DNA of 64,000 nt from the NCBI GenBank assembly GCA_900769615.1, contig CAAGHH010000007.1, forward strand, positions 35,767-99,766, read 5' to 3'. The notes under the pieces are model-generated. The model saw only the letters and a program-made list of their open reading frames with translations. It searched no databases and was not told the origin of the DNA. Shown here in pieces: positions 15,672 through 23,315 of this stretch (its first letter is position 1; each line of letters starts with the position of its first letter). The position numbers were made by a program, and so were the translations under genes. The stretch comes from Selenomonadales bacterium (GTDB lineage Bacteria > Bacillota > Negativicutes > Selenomonadales > Selenomonadaceae).

Positions 15672-17624
15672 TTAAATAGAGTTGCGGCTTTGACGGAACC
15701 GGTAGACGCCGACGCCAAGCTCCCGTGGACCTTGCTTAAGCAGGTTTAAGTCAGCTTCATTGCAGGCATTTTCGCCATTTTCCAGCTTGTCAAGGGCAGT
15801 GCGGTAGATTTTGGTAACAGTGCCGGTAAATTCAGGGGAATAATCCTGTGCTTCAATACGATAGGACGCAATACCATTAAACTTAGCCAAGTAAGGATAG
15901 AAGCAAAGGTCTTTGGCAAAGTAAATATGGTTGCGGCCAAATTGGTCAACCCGGATAGAATGTTTTTCACCAGCTGTATCAAGCAGTGCATAGTGGCGAT
16001 CCATGATTTCCGGATTGTTTAGCTCATTAAAGGCTGGCAGCGACATTGCTGGCAGATTATGATCGCAAATCATAGACTCATAAGAACCGTGAACGACTGT
16101 TTCGATAGGGAGCTCGGAGGCTTCGACGATTTCTTTTAATTGTTCAAAGGAAAGCTCGAAGGACGCTGCCCCCTGTACCAGTCCGTTTTCTTTGAGGAAA
16201 CGGGCCGCTAAATGATTGAAAAGATTAAACGAGGTATCGGCATAAACAGGTAGCTTGGTAAGCTTTTTAGCTAATTTAAGTGAGCCAAGATTGCTTACCA
16301 TAATGCCGTCAGCCTGTAAAGCTGAATTATTATTTATAGCGGTGAAGAACTGTTCAAGTTCACCACATTCACGGCGCATAGTTGTGCGCGGGGTGTTGAT
16401 GATGACTTTAGCCTTGCCTTTAGCAAAATTTATGATGTCAGCATAATCACTATATGACCAGGGACGGTTAGGACGGAAGGCTTCGCCACCGACATAGATA
16501 ACATCGGCACCATTTGTCACGGCAGCTTTGGCACTAGCTAACGTGTTTATTCTGACTGAAAGCTTGCGCTTAGGTGCGTTAGCTTTATTAATAGGTGCTT
16601 CCTTATTTAATATATCATCTTGGAAACCCGCTTCTTTTACGGCATCGCTAAAGAAGCGCGGTTCACGTTCGCCCGTAAAACCGATGTCTTTTTTGGTTGG
16701 GTGACCAAAAGCAAAAGTAGTTGTAAAATCGCGCGCCCGATTATCGTAGAGGCTCTTCCAGTCAGCTTCATTAATCTTATAGCCGCAAGGATCAGCTAGA
16801 TAAGCATCAATAGCTCGGCGATAGGTAGCAACTATCCGGCGGATAAAGGGGGCGGGGCGCATTCTGCCTTCAATCTTAAAGGAAAAGACGCCGGCTTGGA
16901 TGAGCTCTGGTATCGCACGGTACATGCACATATCCTTTAGCGCTAATTTGTAGTCGCCAGGACCAGCGTTATCCAGAATCTCACCAGTATTATCATCTAT
17001 CAGCTTATAAGCCCAGCGGCAAGGCTTCAGGCAGCGTCCGCGATTACCGCTTTGACCGAAAACAACACCAGAGTGGATGCATTGACCGCTTTCGCTTATG
17101 CACATGTCGCCATGCATAAAATATTCCACTTCAATACCCGTGCGTTCACGGAACAGTGACAGCTCGGACAGCGTCATCTCGCGACCAACTACAATACGGG
17201 TGATACCGTATTCTTTGAGCTTTTCAATGGCGTGTTCATTGTGGGTGTTCATCATAACCGAGGTATGAATAGGGATTTTAATACCCATTTCATGCACCAG
17301 CTCCAGCACGGCAAAATCCTGCACCAGCAGGGCATCCGGTTTGATTTCATTGAGATAGGTAAGATATTCTTTTAGTGCGGGAATTTCTTCTTCACTTATC
17401 AGATTGTTCAAAGTTATGTAGAGGCGCACGCCATGCTCATGGGTGTAAGCAATAGCTTTTTTGAGCATGGCGTTATCAAAGTTAAAATCGCCCTCATGCA
17501 TCCGCATGTTAAAGTGTTTACCGCCTAAATAGCAGGCGTCAGCACCGGCTTCAACGCCAGCGACCAGCGCATCCCAAGTGCCAGCTGGGGCTAAAAGCTC
17601 GACTGATTTACGATTGAGAATCAT
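15672..17624 (-). CDS. U32 family protein (RlhA/TrhP-like RNA hydroxylation)
   Basis: This 650-residue protein belongs to the former peptidase U32 family. The N-terminal half starts VELLAPAGTWDALVAGVEAG and carries the cysteine motif GDMCISESGQC ... GRCLKPCRW, expected to hold an iron-sulfur cluster. A second barrel-like region begins near residue 355 (LSVRINTLASAKAAV). In known members the family hydroxylates RNA: 23S rRNA C2501 (RlhA) or tRNA wobble uridine (TrhP). The 650-residue length fits the RlhA-like group. AAAGGAG lies 9 bases before the ATG. It is the first gene of a leftward unit with the aminotransferase and udk. The exact RNA target is undetermined. Confidence 0.85.
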   Translation of the reverse strand: MILNRKSVELLAPAGTWDALVAGVEAGADACYLGGKHFNMRMHEGDFNFDNAMLKKAIAYTHEHGVRLYITLNNLISEEEIPALKEYLTYLNEIKPDALLVQDFAVLELVHEMGIKIPIHTSVMMNTHNEHAIEKLKEYGITRIVVGREMTLSELSLFRERTGIEVEYFMHGDMCISESGQCIHSGVVFGQSGNRGRCLKPCRWAYKLIDDNTGEILDNAGPGDYKLALKDMCMYRAIPELIQAGVFSFKIEGRMRPAPFIRRIVATYRRAIDAYLADPCGYKINEADWKSLYDNRARDFTTTFAFGHPTKKDIGFTGEREPRFFSDAVKEAGFQDDILNKEAPINKANAPKRKLSVRINTLASAKAAVTNGADVIYVGGEAFRPNRPWSYSDYADIINFAKGKAKVIINTPRTTMRRECGELEQFFTAINNNSALQADGIMVSNLGSLKLAKKLTKLPVYADTSFNLFNHLAARFLKENGLVQGAASFELSFEQLKEIVEASELPIETVVHGSYESMICDHNLPAMSLPAFNELNNPEIMDRHYALLDTAGEKHSIRVDQFGRNHIYFAKDLCFYPYLAKFNGIASYRIEAQDYSPEFTGTVTKIYRTALDKLENGENACNEADLNLLKQGPRELGVGVYRFRQSRNSI

Positions 17625-17823
17625 TAAAATTACTCCTTTGTTATACGATTAATTAACGTAATAATTCTAACATATAAGTATAACAGAGAAATAAATTGCC
17701 TTCAATGGATAGTGGCGGGCGGAGGGAGGATTGGAAAATGTTTATTTTGGTTAGTGATTATGTTAAAATGTAGTAAGTGTTTTGCTGACAAGAATACTAT
17801 TTACACATAGAGGTGGTTTTGTG

Positions 17824-19008
17824 ATGATTAATCAGAAAATGTATGAACTGGGAACTAAAAAATCTACCATTCGGACAATTTTTGAATTTGGGCGCAAACG
17901 GGCGGCCGAAGTTGGTGAAGAAAATATTTATGATTTCAGCTTAGGCAATCCTAATGTGCCGACACCGGAGTATGTAAAGGATGCGGCTATCGACATCCTG
18001 ACTAATATGGAACCAAGTGCGGTGCATGGCTACACGGTTGCTCCCGGTAATCCTGAGGTCAGAAAGGCGCTGGCAGCAAGTGTAAATAAACGTTTTGGTA
18101 CGGATTTTACGGCTAATAATTTCTTCATTACCGCTGGTGCAGCCGCGGCTATTACGATTTCTTTTAAAGCGCTGGCTGAAAAAGCTGATGAATTTATTAC
18201 TTTTGCGCCATTTTTCCCTGAATATCGGGCTTTTGTGGAATCGGTCGGCGGCAAGCTTGCTGTAGTCAAGGCTCAGCCGGCTGATTGGCAGATTGATTTT
18301 GCTGCTTTTCGCCAGCTTATAAATGAACATACCAAAGCGGTTATTGTAAATTCACCGAACAATCCTAGCGGTGCGGTTTATTCGGAAGCCACGATAAAAG
18401 AATTGGCAGCGATTTTGAAAGAAAAACAGCAGGAATATGGTCATACTATCTTTATTATTGCTGATGAGCCTTATCGGGAAATTGCCTTTGAGGGTTACGA
18501 GGTGCCGTATATCCCTGACTATTATGAAAACACCTTGGTTTGCTATTCGTATAGTAAATCGTTTTCGCTTCCCGGTGAGCGTATCGGTTATATAGTTGTT
18601 CCTGATGCCGTAACGGATTTTGGCAAGGTCTATGGAGCGATTGCGGGCGCTGCGCGGGTGCTTACCCATGTCAATGCGCCGTCGCTGTGGCAGCTGGTAA
18701 TCGGGCGTTGCGCTGATAAGCCATCTGACATCAGCACCTATGTCAAAAATGGTCAGCTGCTCTATAATGGTCTTATCGAAGCTGGCTTTGAATGTGTCAA
18801 ACCGCAGGGAGCATTTTATCTTTTTCCAAAATGTCTTGAGGAGGACGATTATGCTTTTTGTGAGCGAGCGAAAAAATATGATTTGCTCCTGGTTCCGGGT
18901 ACGGACTTTGGCTGTCCAGGTTATTTTCGGGCGGCGTATTGCATCAAAACCGAAACTATCGAAAAATCACTGCCGTTATTTAAAAAGCTGGCAGCTGAGT
19001 ATAAATAA
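17824..19008 (+). CDS. class I/II PLP-dependent aminotransferase
   Basis: This is an aspartate-aminotransferase-fold enzyme of 394 residues. It has NSPNNPSGAVY (PLP-contacting), IADEPYREIAF (Asp/Tyr pair) and SYSKSFSLPGERIGY, which contains the Schiff-base lysine. The tail CIKTETIEKSLPLFKKL is typical. The ATG at 17824 follows AGAGGTGG by 7 bases. No biosynthetic neighbours reveal the substrate; similar proteins are broad aspartate/aromatic transaminases. It stands alone, ended by a strong hairpin shared with the converging regulator gene. Confidence 0.88.
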   Translation: MINQKMYELGTKKSTIRTIFEFGRKRAAEVGEENIYDFSLGNPNVPTPEYVKDAAIDILTNMEPSAVHGYTVAPGNPEVRKALAASVNKRFGTDFTANNFFITAGAAAAITISFKALAEKADEFITFAPFFPEYRAFVESVGGKLAVVKAQPADWQIDFAAFRQLINEHTKAVIVNSPNNPSGAVYSEATIKELAAILKEKQQEYGHTIFIIADEPYREIAFEGYEVPYIPDYYENTLVCYSYSKSFSLPGERIGYIVVPDAVTDFGKVYGAIAGAARVLTHVNAPSLWQLVIGRCADKPSDISTYVKNGQLLYNGLIEAGFECVKPQGAFYLFPKCLEEDDYAFCERAKKYDLLLVPGTDFGCPGYFRAAYCIKTETIEKSLPLFKKLAAEYK

Positions 19009-19027
19009 ACAAGTTTAAACCATAAAT

Positions 19028-19071
19028 AAAGCCTCGTTATAAACCATTAATTTGGTTTGTAACGAGGCTTT
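19028..19071. terminator. bidirectional terminator
   Basis: A 19-pair stem (19028-19046 with 19053-19071, one G-U) with loop TTAATT, A-rich before and T-rich after, serves both the aminotransferase and the opposing XRE regulator gene. Confidence 0.9.
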
Positions 19072-19101
19072 TGATGTTGAAAGTCGATTCTTATAATATG
19101 A

Positions 19102-19482
19102 TTAGGCTTTTTTTTGTTCAGTATAAGGCGTAATAAATTCATATTCATGACGTAAAGCGTTTAGTACTGTTTCTTGTCCCCGTGAATCAAGACTGCGGAA
19201 TTTAGTTAAAAGCTCAGCTTCAAACGCTGTTTGGGGCTTAATATTATGATTAATAGCGGCACTTTCAAAGACCGGCAAGCCCAAAAGACTATCGGCACTT
19301 ACCTGAAAGAATCTGGCTAAAGCGCAGATTTCACTGTCTCTGGCGGGGCGGGAACCTTTTTCAATACGGTTTAAGACGCTTTGATGAATATGGATAGCAT
19401 TAGCCAGTTCGCCTTGCTGAATATCGTGTTCAATTCTAAGGTCATAAATGCGTTGACCAATACCATAGTTAATATTATCCAT
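19102..19482 (-). CDS. XRE-family helix-turn-helix regulator
   Basis: The 126-residue protein has an N-terminal HTH_3 domain (about 8-65; QQGELANAIHIHQSVLNRIEKGSRPA, with the canonical turn and RIEKG) and a C-terminal helical segment (about 75-126) likely for dimerisation. It resembles cI/SinR-type repressors. AAGAAGGTGATG lies upstream of the ATG on the minus strand. It is divergent from the flagellin gene, and the region between holds three copies of a 17-bp palindrome (TTTGCTAAAATAGCAAA type), the obvious candidate operators for this protein. Regulation of flagellin by it is inferred from arrangement only. Confidence 0.88.
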   Translation of the reverse strand: MDNINYGIGQRIYDLRIEHDIQQGELANAIHIHQSVLNRIEKGSRPARDSEICALARFFQVSADSLLGLPVFESAAINHNIKPQTAFEAELLTKFRSLDSRGQETVLNALRHEYEFITPYTEQKKA

Positions 19483-19582
19483 ATCATCACCTTCTTAAAA
19501 TAGTAAAAACTTATTTAGTAGTAATATTATAAAGCTGAGATGGTGGTATTTTAATTATTTTGCTGATATGTAAAATAAAATC

Positions 19583-19611
19583 TTGACTTTGCTAAAATAG
19601 CAAACTATAAT
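19583..19611 (+). promoter_or_regulatory. consensus promoter with operator in its spacer
   Basis: TTGACT (19583-19588), a 17-base spacer and perfect TATAAT (19606-19611) read towards flagellin. A palindrome occupies 19588-19604, the whole spacer, so a bound repressor would block RNA polymerase. Transcription would leave a leader of about 200 bases before the flagellin ATG. The 334-base region from 19483 to 19816 holds no gene. Confidence 0.8.
19588..19604. promoter_or_regulatory. operator copy 1
   Basis: TTTGCTAAAATAGCAAA: 6-base arms TTTGCT/AGCAAA around a 5-base AT centre, placed exactly between -35 and -10. Confidence 0.75.
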
Positions 19612-19625
19612 AATAACCAAAGGAA

Positions 19626-19642
19626 ATTGCTGAAATAGCAAA
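19626..19642. promoter_or_regulatory. operator copy 2
   Basis: ATTGCTGAAATAGCAAA, differing from copy 1 at two positions; its centre lies 38 bp downstream of the centre of copy 1. Confidence 0.7.
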
Positions 19643-19717
19643 AAACAAACAGTCTGAGCAGTAAAAGAGCTCATTACTGCGAATACGTCTTTTGATGTGG
19701 TAAATACTGTTTATTTA

Positions 19718-19734
19718 TTTGCTAAAACAGCAAA
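19718..19734. promoter_or_regulatory. operator copy 3, overlapping a possible sigma-28 promoter
   Basis: TTTGCTAAAACAGCAAA, one base different from copy 1. It overlaps a possible flagellar sigma-28-type element, TAAA (19701-19704), 16 bases, GCTAAAAC (19721-19728). The match to GCCGATAA is only partial. Confidence 0.6.
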
Positions 19735-19747
19735 ATCAATATTAAAG

Positions 19748-19767
19748 CATGGGCATGGATGTCCGTG
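19748..19767 (+). promoter_or_regulatory. candidate CsrA-binding hairpin in the flagellin leader
   Basis: CATGGGC (19748-19754) pairs with GTCCGTG (19761-19767) around the hexaloop ATGGAT, presenting GGA in the loop, the classic CsrA target; CA.GGATGT agrees with the known consensus except one base. A second GGA lies in the Shine-Dalgarno AAGGAGG (19801-19807), as in the Bacillus hag leader. Confidence 0.5.
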
Positions 19768-19816
19768 AGAAGATTTTATATGGTGCCGCCAGGCACAGTC
19801 AAGGAGGATTTTTATT

Positions 19817-21664
19817 ATGGCTATGGTTGTAAAAAACAATATGTCGGCTATCACGACACTTAACACTTTGAACAAAAACTCCAGCGCGCTCTCCAAGAGC
19901 CTGCAGAAAGTATCATCAGGCATGAAAATCAATAGTGCTGCTGACGATGCATCTGGTTATGCCATCTCCGAGCGTATGCGCGTTCAGATCCGCAGCCTCG
20001 ATCAGGCTAATCAGAATACGCAGAACGGCAACAGCATGATGAAGGTCGCTGAAGGTGCTGTAAGCTCCACGGTTGATATTCTGAAAACTTTAAAGGAAAA
20101 AGCTATCAACGCTGCCAACGACAGCAATACTGATGCTGACCGTCAGACGATTCAGAAAGAACTCGACCAGTCAATTGACCAGATTAATGATAATGCCAAT
20201 GTAACTTTCAATGGTAAATATCTGGTTGATGGCTCCAAAAATAGTCAGGGTGAGGCAACGTTTACAACTTTGACCAACCAAAGCTTGTCTACGGATACAG
20301 ATGCCACTACTGACCTTACTAAGTTGAAAGCTCGTAATGGTGACAGCTTGGAAATCGTTGATACTGACTCAATTACGGTTTCCTATGTACAGGCAGGCAA
20401 GACTTATAGCACGACGTTTAGTGCAAAAGGTGCCAAGGTACAGGATATTTTCAATAACGCTGAGAATATTGATGACAGTAGCAAGATTTTTGCTGATTTA
20501 ACTAATGAAAGTGTTTTAAAATCTGCTGGTGTGGGTGCTATTGCAACTGCACAGAAAACTATGGAAGATGCAGATACAGCTGTTTATGGTGCAGATGTAG
20601 CAGCTGCTATTAAAAATGGGACTATGGATTATCCGCCTAAGTTTACCACTACAACTGCTGATGCAGGTAATTTTATTGATAAAACGGGTGTTCAAGTAGC
20701 TATTGATGGTACAGCTAAAAAAGCTTTAGACACTTTAGCTGATGCTAGCGTAGCAACAGCTATTGCTACTTATAATAAAACTGCTAAAGCAGGAGAAGAA
20801 ATTGATGTTAGCAAGTTAAAAGATTATATGACTTTTGACTACACTACGCCAGGTAATAGTACGGTTACTGCTAACAATGATGCAGCTAAAATGGAAGCGT
20901 TAAAAGTTTTGGCTCAGGATCCAAATTCGGGTAAGCTCGTAGCTCAGACAGGTAATAAGGCCGGTCTTGCAATTACTGCGTATAATACATATAACAACGA
21001 TAGAATAGCATCAAGTAATGCTCATACGGCAGTTGTTTCCAGCGCAACGGTAGGTATCGACGCTGCTGGTGATAAGGTTGATACAGCTTCCGGTGAGAAA
21101 GGTATCAGCATTACGGCTAATACGGCTGGTATTGGCGGTCAGATTTCTGGTCTCAACATCAGTGTCCGCGATTCCAAAGGCAATGTCAAGAAATCTGCTA
21201 ATGCCGCACTTGATGCTTTTGGTGAAACGATTCGTGCTCAGAACAAATCGGCTGATAATGCACTTACCTTCCAGGTAGGTTCCAATGCTAACCAGTCGAT
21301 CAAGGTTGGTCTTACGGATATGCGCGCTGAAGCTCTTGGTCTTAAAGGCGCTGATGGCACTACGCTTAACATCTCTACGCAGACTAAAGCTAATGCTGCT
21401 GTTAACGTACTTGACAATGCTTTGCAGAAGGCTCTTGACCAGCAGACGACGCTTGGTTCCGTTCAGAGCCGCTTAGAATACACGAGCAGCAACCTTACTA
21501 CTTCCAGCACGAATGTTCAGTCCGCTGAATCCACTATTCGTGATGCTGATATGGCTAAGGAAATGACTGAATACACGAAGAACAATGTTCTCATGCAGGC
21601 AGCTCAGAGTATGCTCGCACAGGCTAACCAGAGCAGCAGCTCGGTTCTCAGCCTCTTACAGTAA
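19817..21664 (+). CDS. fliC: flagellin
   Basis: This is the filament subunit. Residues 1-140 form the conserved N-terminal D0/D1 helices (NNMSAITTLNTLNKN, SSGMKINSAADDASGYAISERM, LDQANQNTQNGNSMMKVAEGA), and the last 90 residues the matching C-terminal helices (TTLGSVQSRLEYTSSNL, ENVQS-like NVQSAESTIRDADMAKEM, LAQANQSSSSVLSLLQ). The central 380 residues are a variable surface domain, making a large 615-residue flagellin. AAGGAGG lies 9 bases before the ATG. The ends use codons of abundant proteins, while 20500-21000 is more AT-rich with different codon choice. Two terminators follow. Confidence 0.97.
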   Translation: MAMVVKNNMSAITTLNTLNKNSSALSKSLQKVSSGMKINSAADDASGYAISERMRVQIRSLDQANQNTQNGNSMMKVAEGAVSSTVDILKTLKEKAINAANDSNTDADRQTIQKELDQSIDQINDNANVTFNGKYLVDGSKNSQGEATFTTLTNQSLSTDTDATTDLTKLKARNGDSLEIVDTDSITVSYVQAGKTYSTTFSAKGAKVQDIFNNAENIDDSSKIFADLTNESVLKSAGVGAIATAQKTMEDADTAVYGADVAAAIKNGTMDYPPKFTTTTADAGNFIDKTGVQVAIDGTAKKALDTLADASVATAIATYNKTAKAGEEIDVSKLKDYMTFDYTTPGNSTVTANNDAAKMEALKVLAQDPNSGKLVAQTGNKAGLAITAYNTYNNDRIASSNAHTAVVSSATVGIDAAGDKVDTASGEKGISITANTAGIGGQISGLNISVRDSKGNVKKSANAALDAFGETIRAQNKSADNALTFQVGSNANQSIKVGLTDMRAEALGLKGADGTTLNISTQTKANAAVNVLDNALQKALDQQTTLGSVQSRLEYTSSNLTTSSTNVQSAESTIRDADMAKEMTEYTKNNVLMQAAQSMLAQANQSSSSVLSLLQ

Positions 21665-21691
21665 TACTCATATAACTAAATTTTTGGTAAT

Positions 21692-21730
21692 AAACAATCG
21701 CGCGAGCTAGACGCGCTAGATTGTTTGTTA
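21692..21730 (+). terminator. flagellin terminator
   Basis: AAACAATC and GATTGTTT (21692-21699, 21719-21726) enclose GCGCG/CGCGC, with T-rich sequence after; it lies 28 bases past the flagellin stop. Confidence 0.75.
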
Positions 21731-21746
21731 TATACTACCATTACCA

Positions 21747-21780
21747 TCCCCACGCTTATGCCGAAGCGTGGGGACTTTTA
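21747..21780 (+). terminator. second hairpin after flagellin
   Basis: An 11-bp GC-rich stem (21747-21757 with 21764-21774) is followed by CTTTTA. It probably acts as a back-up terminator. Confidence 0.7.
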
Positions 21781-21797
21781 ATATCTAAAATTATATT

Positions 21798-22236
21798 GCA
21801 CCAGCAATGCTTCCCCCTTTTAGGGGGAAGTGGTCTGATAGGACCAATAGGGGTTAGTGGGAAATTGGTCCATCATGACCGTGCACCAGCAATGCTTCCC
21901 CCTTTTAGGTGGAAGTGGTCCGATAGTACCGATAGGGGTTAATAGGAAATTGGTTCATCATGACAGTGCACCAGCAATGCTTCCCCCTTCTAGGGGGAAG
22001 TGGTCCGTCAGGACCGATAGGGGTATATATAAAATTAAGTAAAAAGAAGAATGAATGTTACAAACTAGTGCAAAGCCCCTTCCGCCCTTACAGGGCACCT
22101 TCCCCGCAAGCGGTGACGGCATATTTATAGCACCTGCCAAGCTTCCACTTTTATGGGGATTGGTCCATCATGACCGTGCACCAGCAATGCTTCCCCCTTC
22201 TAGGGGGAAGTGGTCCGATAGGACCGATAGGGGTTA
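21798..22236. repeat. array of 85-bp palindromic repeats
   Basis: Four copies of a 59-bp unit start at 21798, 21883, 21968 and 22178, each beginning GCACCAGCAATGCTTCCCCC, linked by a 26-bp spacer containing GGTCCATCATGACC. Each unit carries two hairpins, CTTCCCCC/GGGGGAAG and GGTCC/GGACC. Copies 1-3 are spaced exactly 85 bp. Short open frames run through it but show no start context or coding character. Most of the 726-base gap between flagellin and the LysR gene is this array. Confidence 0.85.
22027..22151. repeat. 125-bp segment interrupting the repeat array
   Basis: The fourth copy would begin at 22053 if tandem, but begins at 22178, so 125 bases are extra. The segment is unlike the 85-bp unit and includes ACCTTCCCCGCAAGCGG, a further palindromic-type repeat motif. 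Confidence 0.55.
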
Positions 22237-22390
22237 AAAGAGACATCGATATAAGGGGAAAGCATTGCGCTATAACCTTTGGCTATGGTAAAATAAAAAG
22301 TATTGAATAAATAACAATGAGCTCAAATAGATAATATAAAATGAGCCTGATGAACAGAACTGAAAAAATAAAATGTATGGGGGATTAGCG

Positions 22391-23299
22391 ATGGAGTTTC
22401 GACAACTGGAGTATTTTTGTACCATCAGTGAACTAAAAAACTTTACGCGGACGGCAGAAGCCTTGCATGTTTCACAGCCATCAGTTACCAAGGCTATCAA
22501 GGCTTTGGAGGCAGAGCTGGGGTTTAAGTTAATAGATCGCAGTCAAAAGCATGTCAATCTAACTGCTGAGGGACGGGCTTTTTCGTTGCATGCTAAGCGT
22601 ATTATGCAGGATATGGCAATGGCGCTTAAGGATATGGAACGTTTTTCCGGCAATGCGCGCGGGACTATTCATTTTGGCATACCGCCAATGGTGGAAGCTT
22701 ATTTGTTCCCTGATTTGTTTACCAAATTTCAACAGGCATTTCCCGATATTATATTAGATGTGCAAGAATACAGTGATTCCGAGGAAGTTATCAAAAAGGC
22801 TGATTTAGGCGAACTTGATTTTGGCATCGTGCTAGGCGGTTCACATTATCCTGCGGCTAATGAACTTTTGATAATGAAAGATAATATGAGTGCGTGCTTG
22901 CCAATAGGACATCCCCTGACGCGAAAAAATGAGCTTCGGTTTAAGGATTTGATGTTGGAAAAATTTATTATTCAGCAGCCGCATACTTTTCAATACAAAG
23001 AGATTTTTCAGCGCAGCAGTGAGGCAGGCTTCGTTCCGGAGGTCAGGCTGTGCACCTCGCAAATAAAGACGATAAAACAGCTGGTAGCTAATGGCATGGG
23101 GGTATCAGTACTGCCGGATTTTGTTACTGGTCACGATGATAATATTGTAAGGCGTCCGCTAATGCCGGCGGTTTCAGTTTGGGTTTCACTTTATTGGACT
23201 AACGGCAAGTCGCTTTCAGTGGTGGATAATCAGTTTAGGGATTTTATCAGAGATTATATTGATTCAACGGATTTCAAAAAGTGTTTTAACCAAGGGTGA
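22391..23299 (+). CDS. LysR-family transcriptional regulator
   Basis: This 302-residue protein has an N-terminal winged helix-turn-helix (1-60, MEFRQLEYFCTISELKNFTR ... VSQPSVTKAIKALEAELGFKL) and a periplasmic-binding-protein-like effector domain (about 90-300). ATG 22391 with GGGGGA upstream is chosen over the ATG at 22373, since LysR conservation starts at MEFRQLEYF. The neighbours (repeat array, smc) do not reveal the target; LysR proteins often regulate a divergent gene, but none is divergent here. Effector unknown. Confidence 0.92.
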   Translation: MEFRQLEYFCTISELKNFTRTAEALHVSQPSVTKAIKALEAELGFKLIDRSQKHVNLTAEGRAFSLHAKRIMQDMAMALKDMERFSGNARGTIHFGIPPMVEAYLFPDLFTKFQQAFPDIILDVQEYSDSEEVIKKADLGELDFGIVLGGSHYPAANELLIMKDNMSACLPIGHPLTRKNELRFKDLMLEKFIIQQPHTFQYKEIFQRSSEAGFVPEVRLCTSQIKTIKQLVANGMGVSVLPDFVTGHDDNIVRRPLMPAVSVWVSLYWTNGKSLSVVDNQFRDFIRDYIDSTDFKKCFNQG

Positions 23300-23315
23300 C
23301 AGGCAGGTGAAATGA

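Noticed and set aside
21798..22236. CRISPR array
   Set aside because: Repeat units are 59 bp and the 26-bp linkers are nearly identical to one another rather than unique spacers; no cas gene nearby.
21721..22237. Several 60-73-codon open frames in the repeat array
   Set aside because: They arise because the 85-bp unit lacks stops in some phases; no ribosome binding sites and no coding bias. Similar translated repeats are annotation artefacts.
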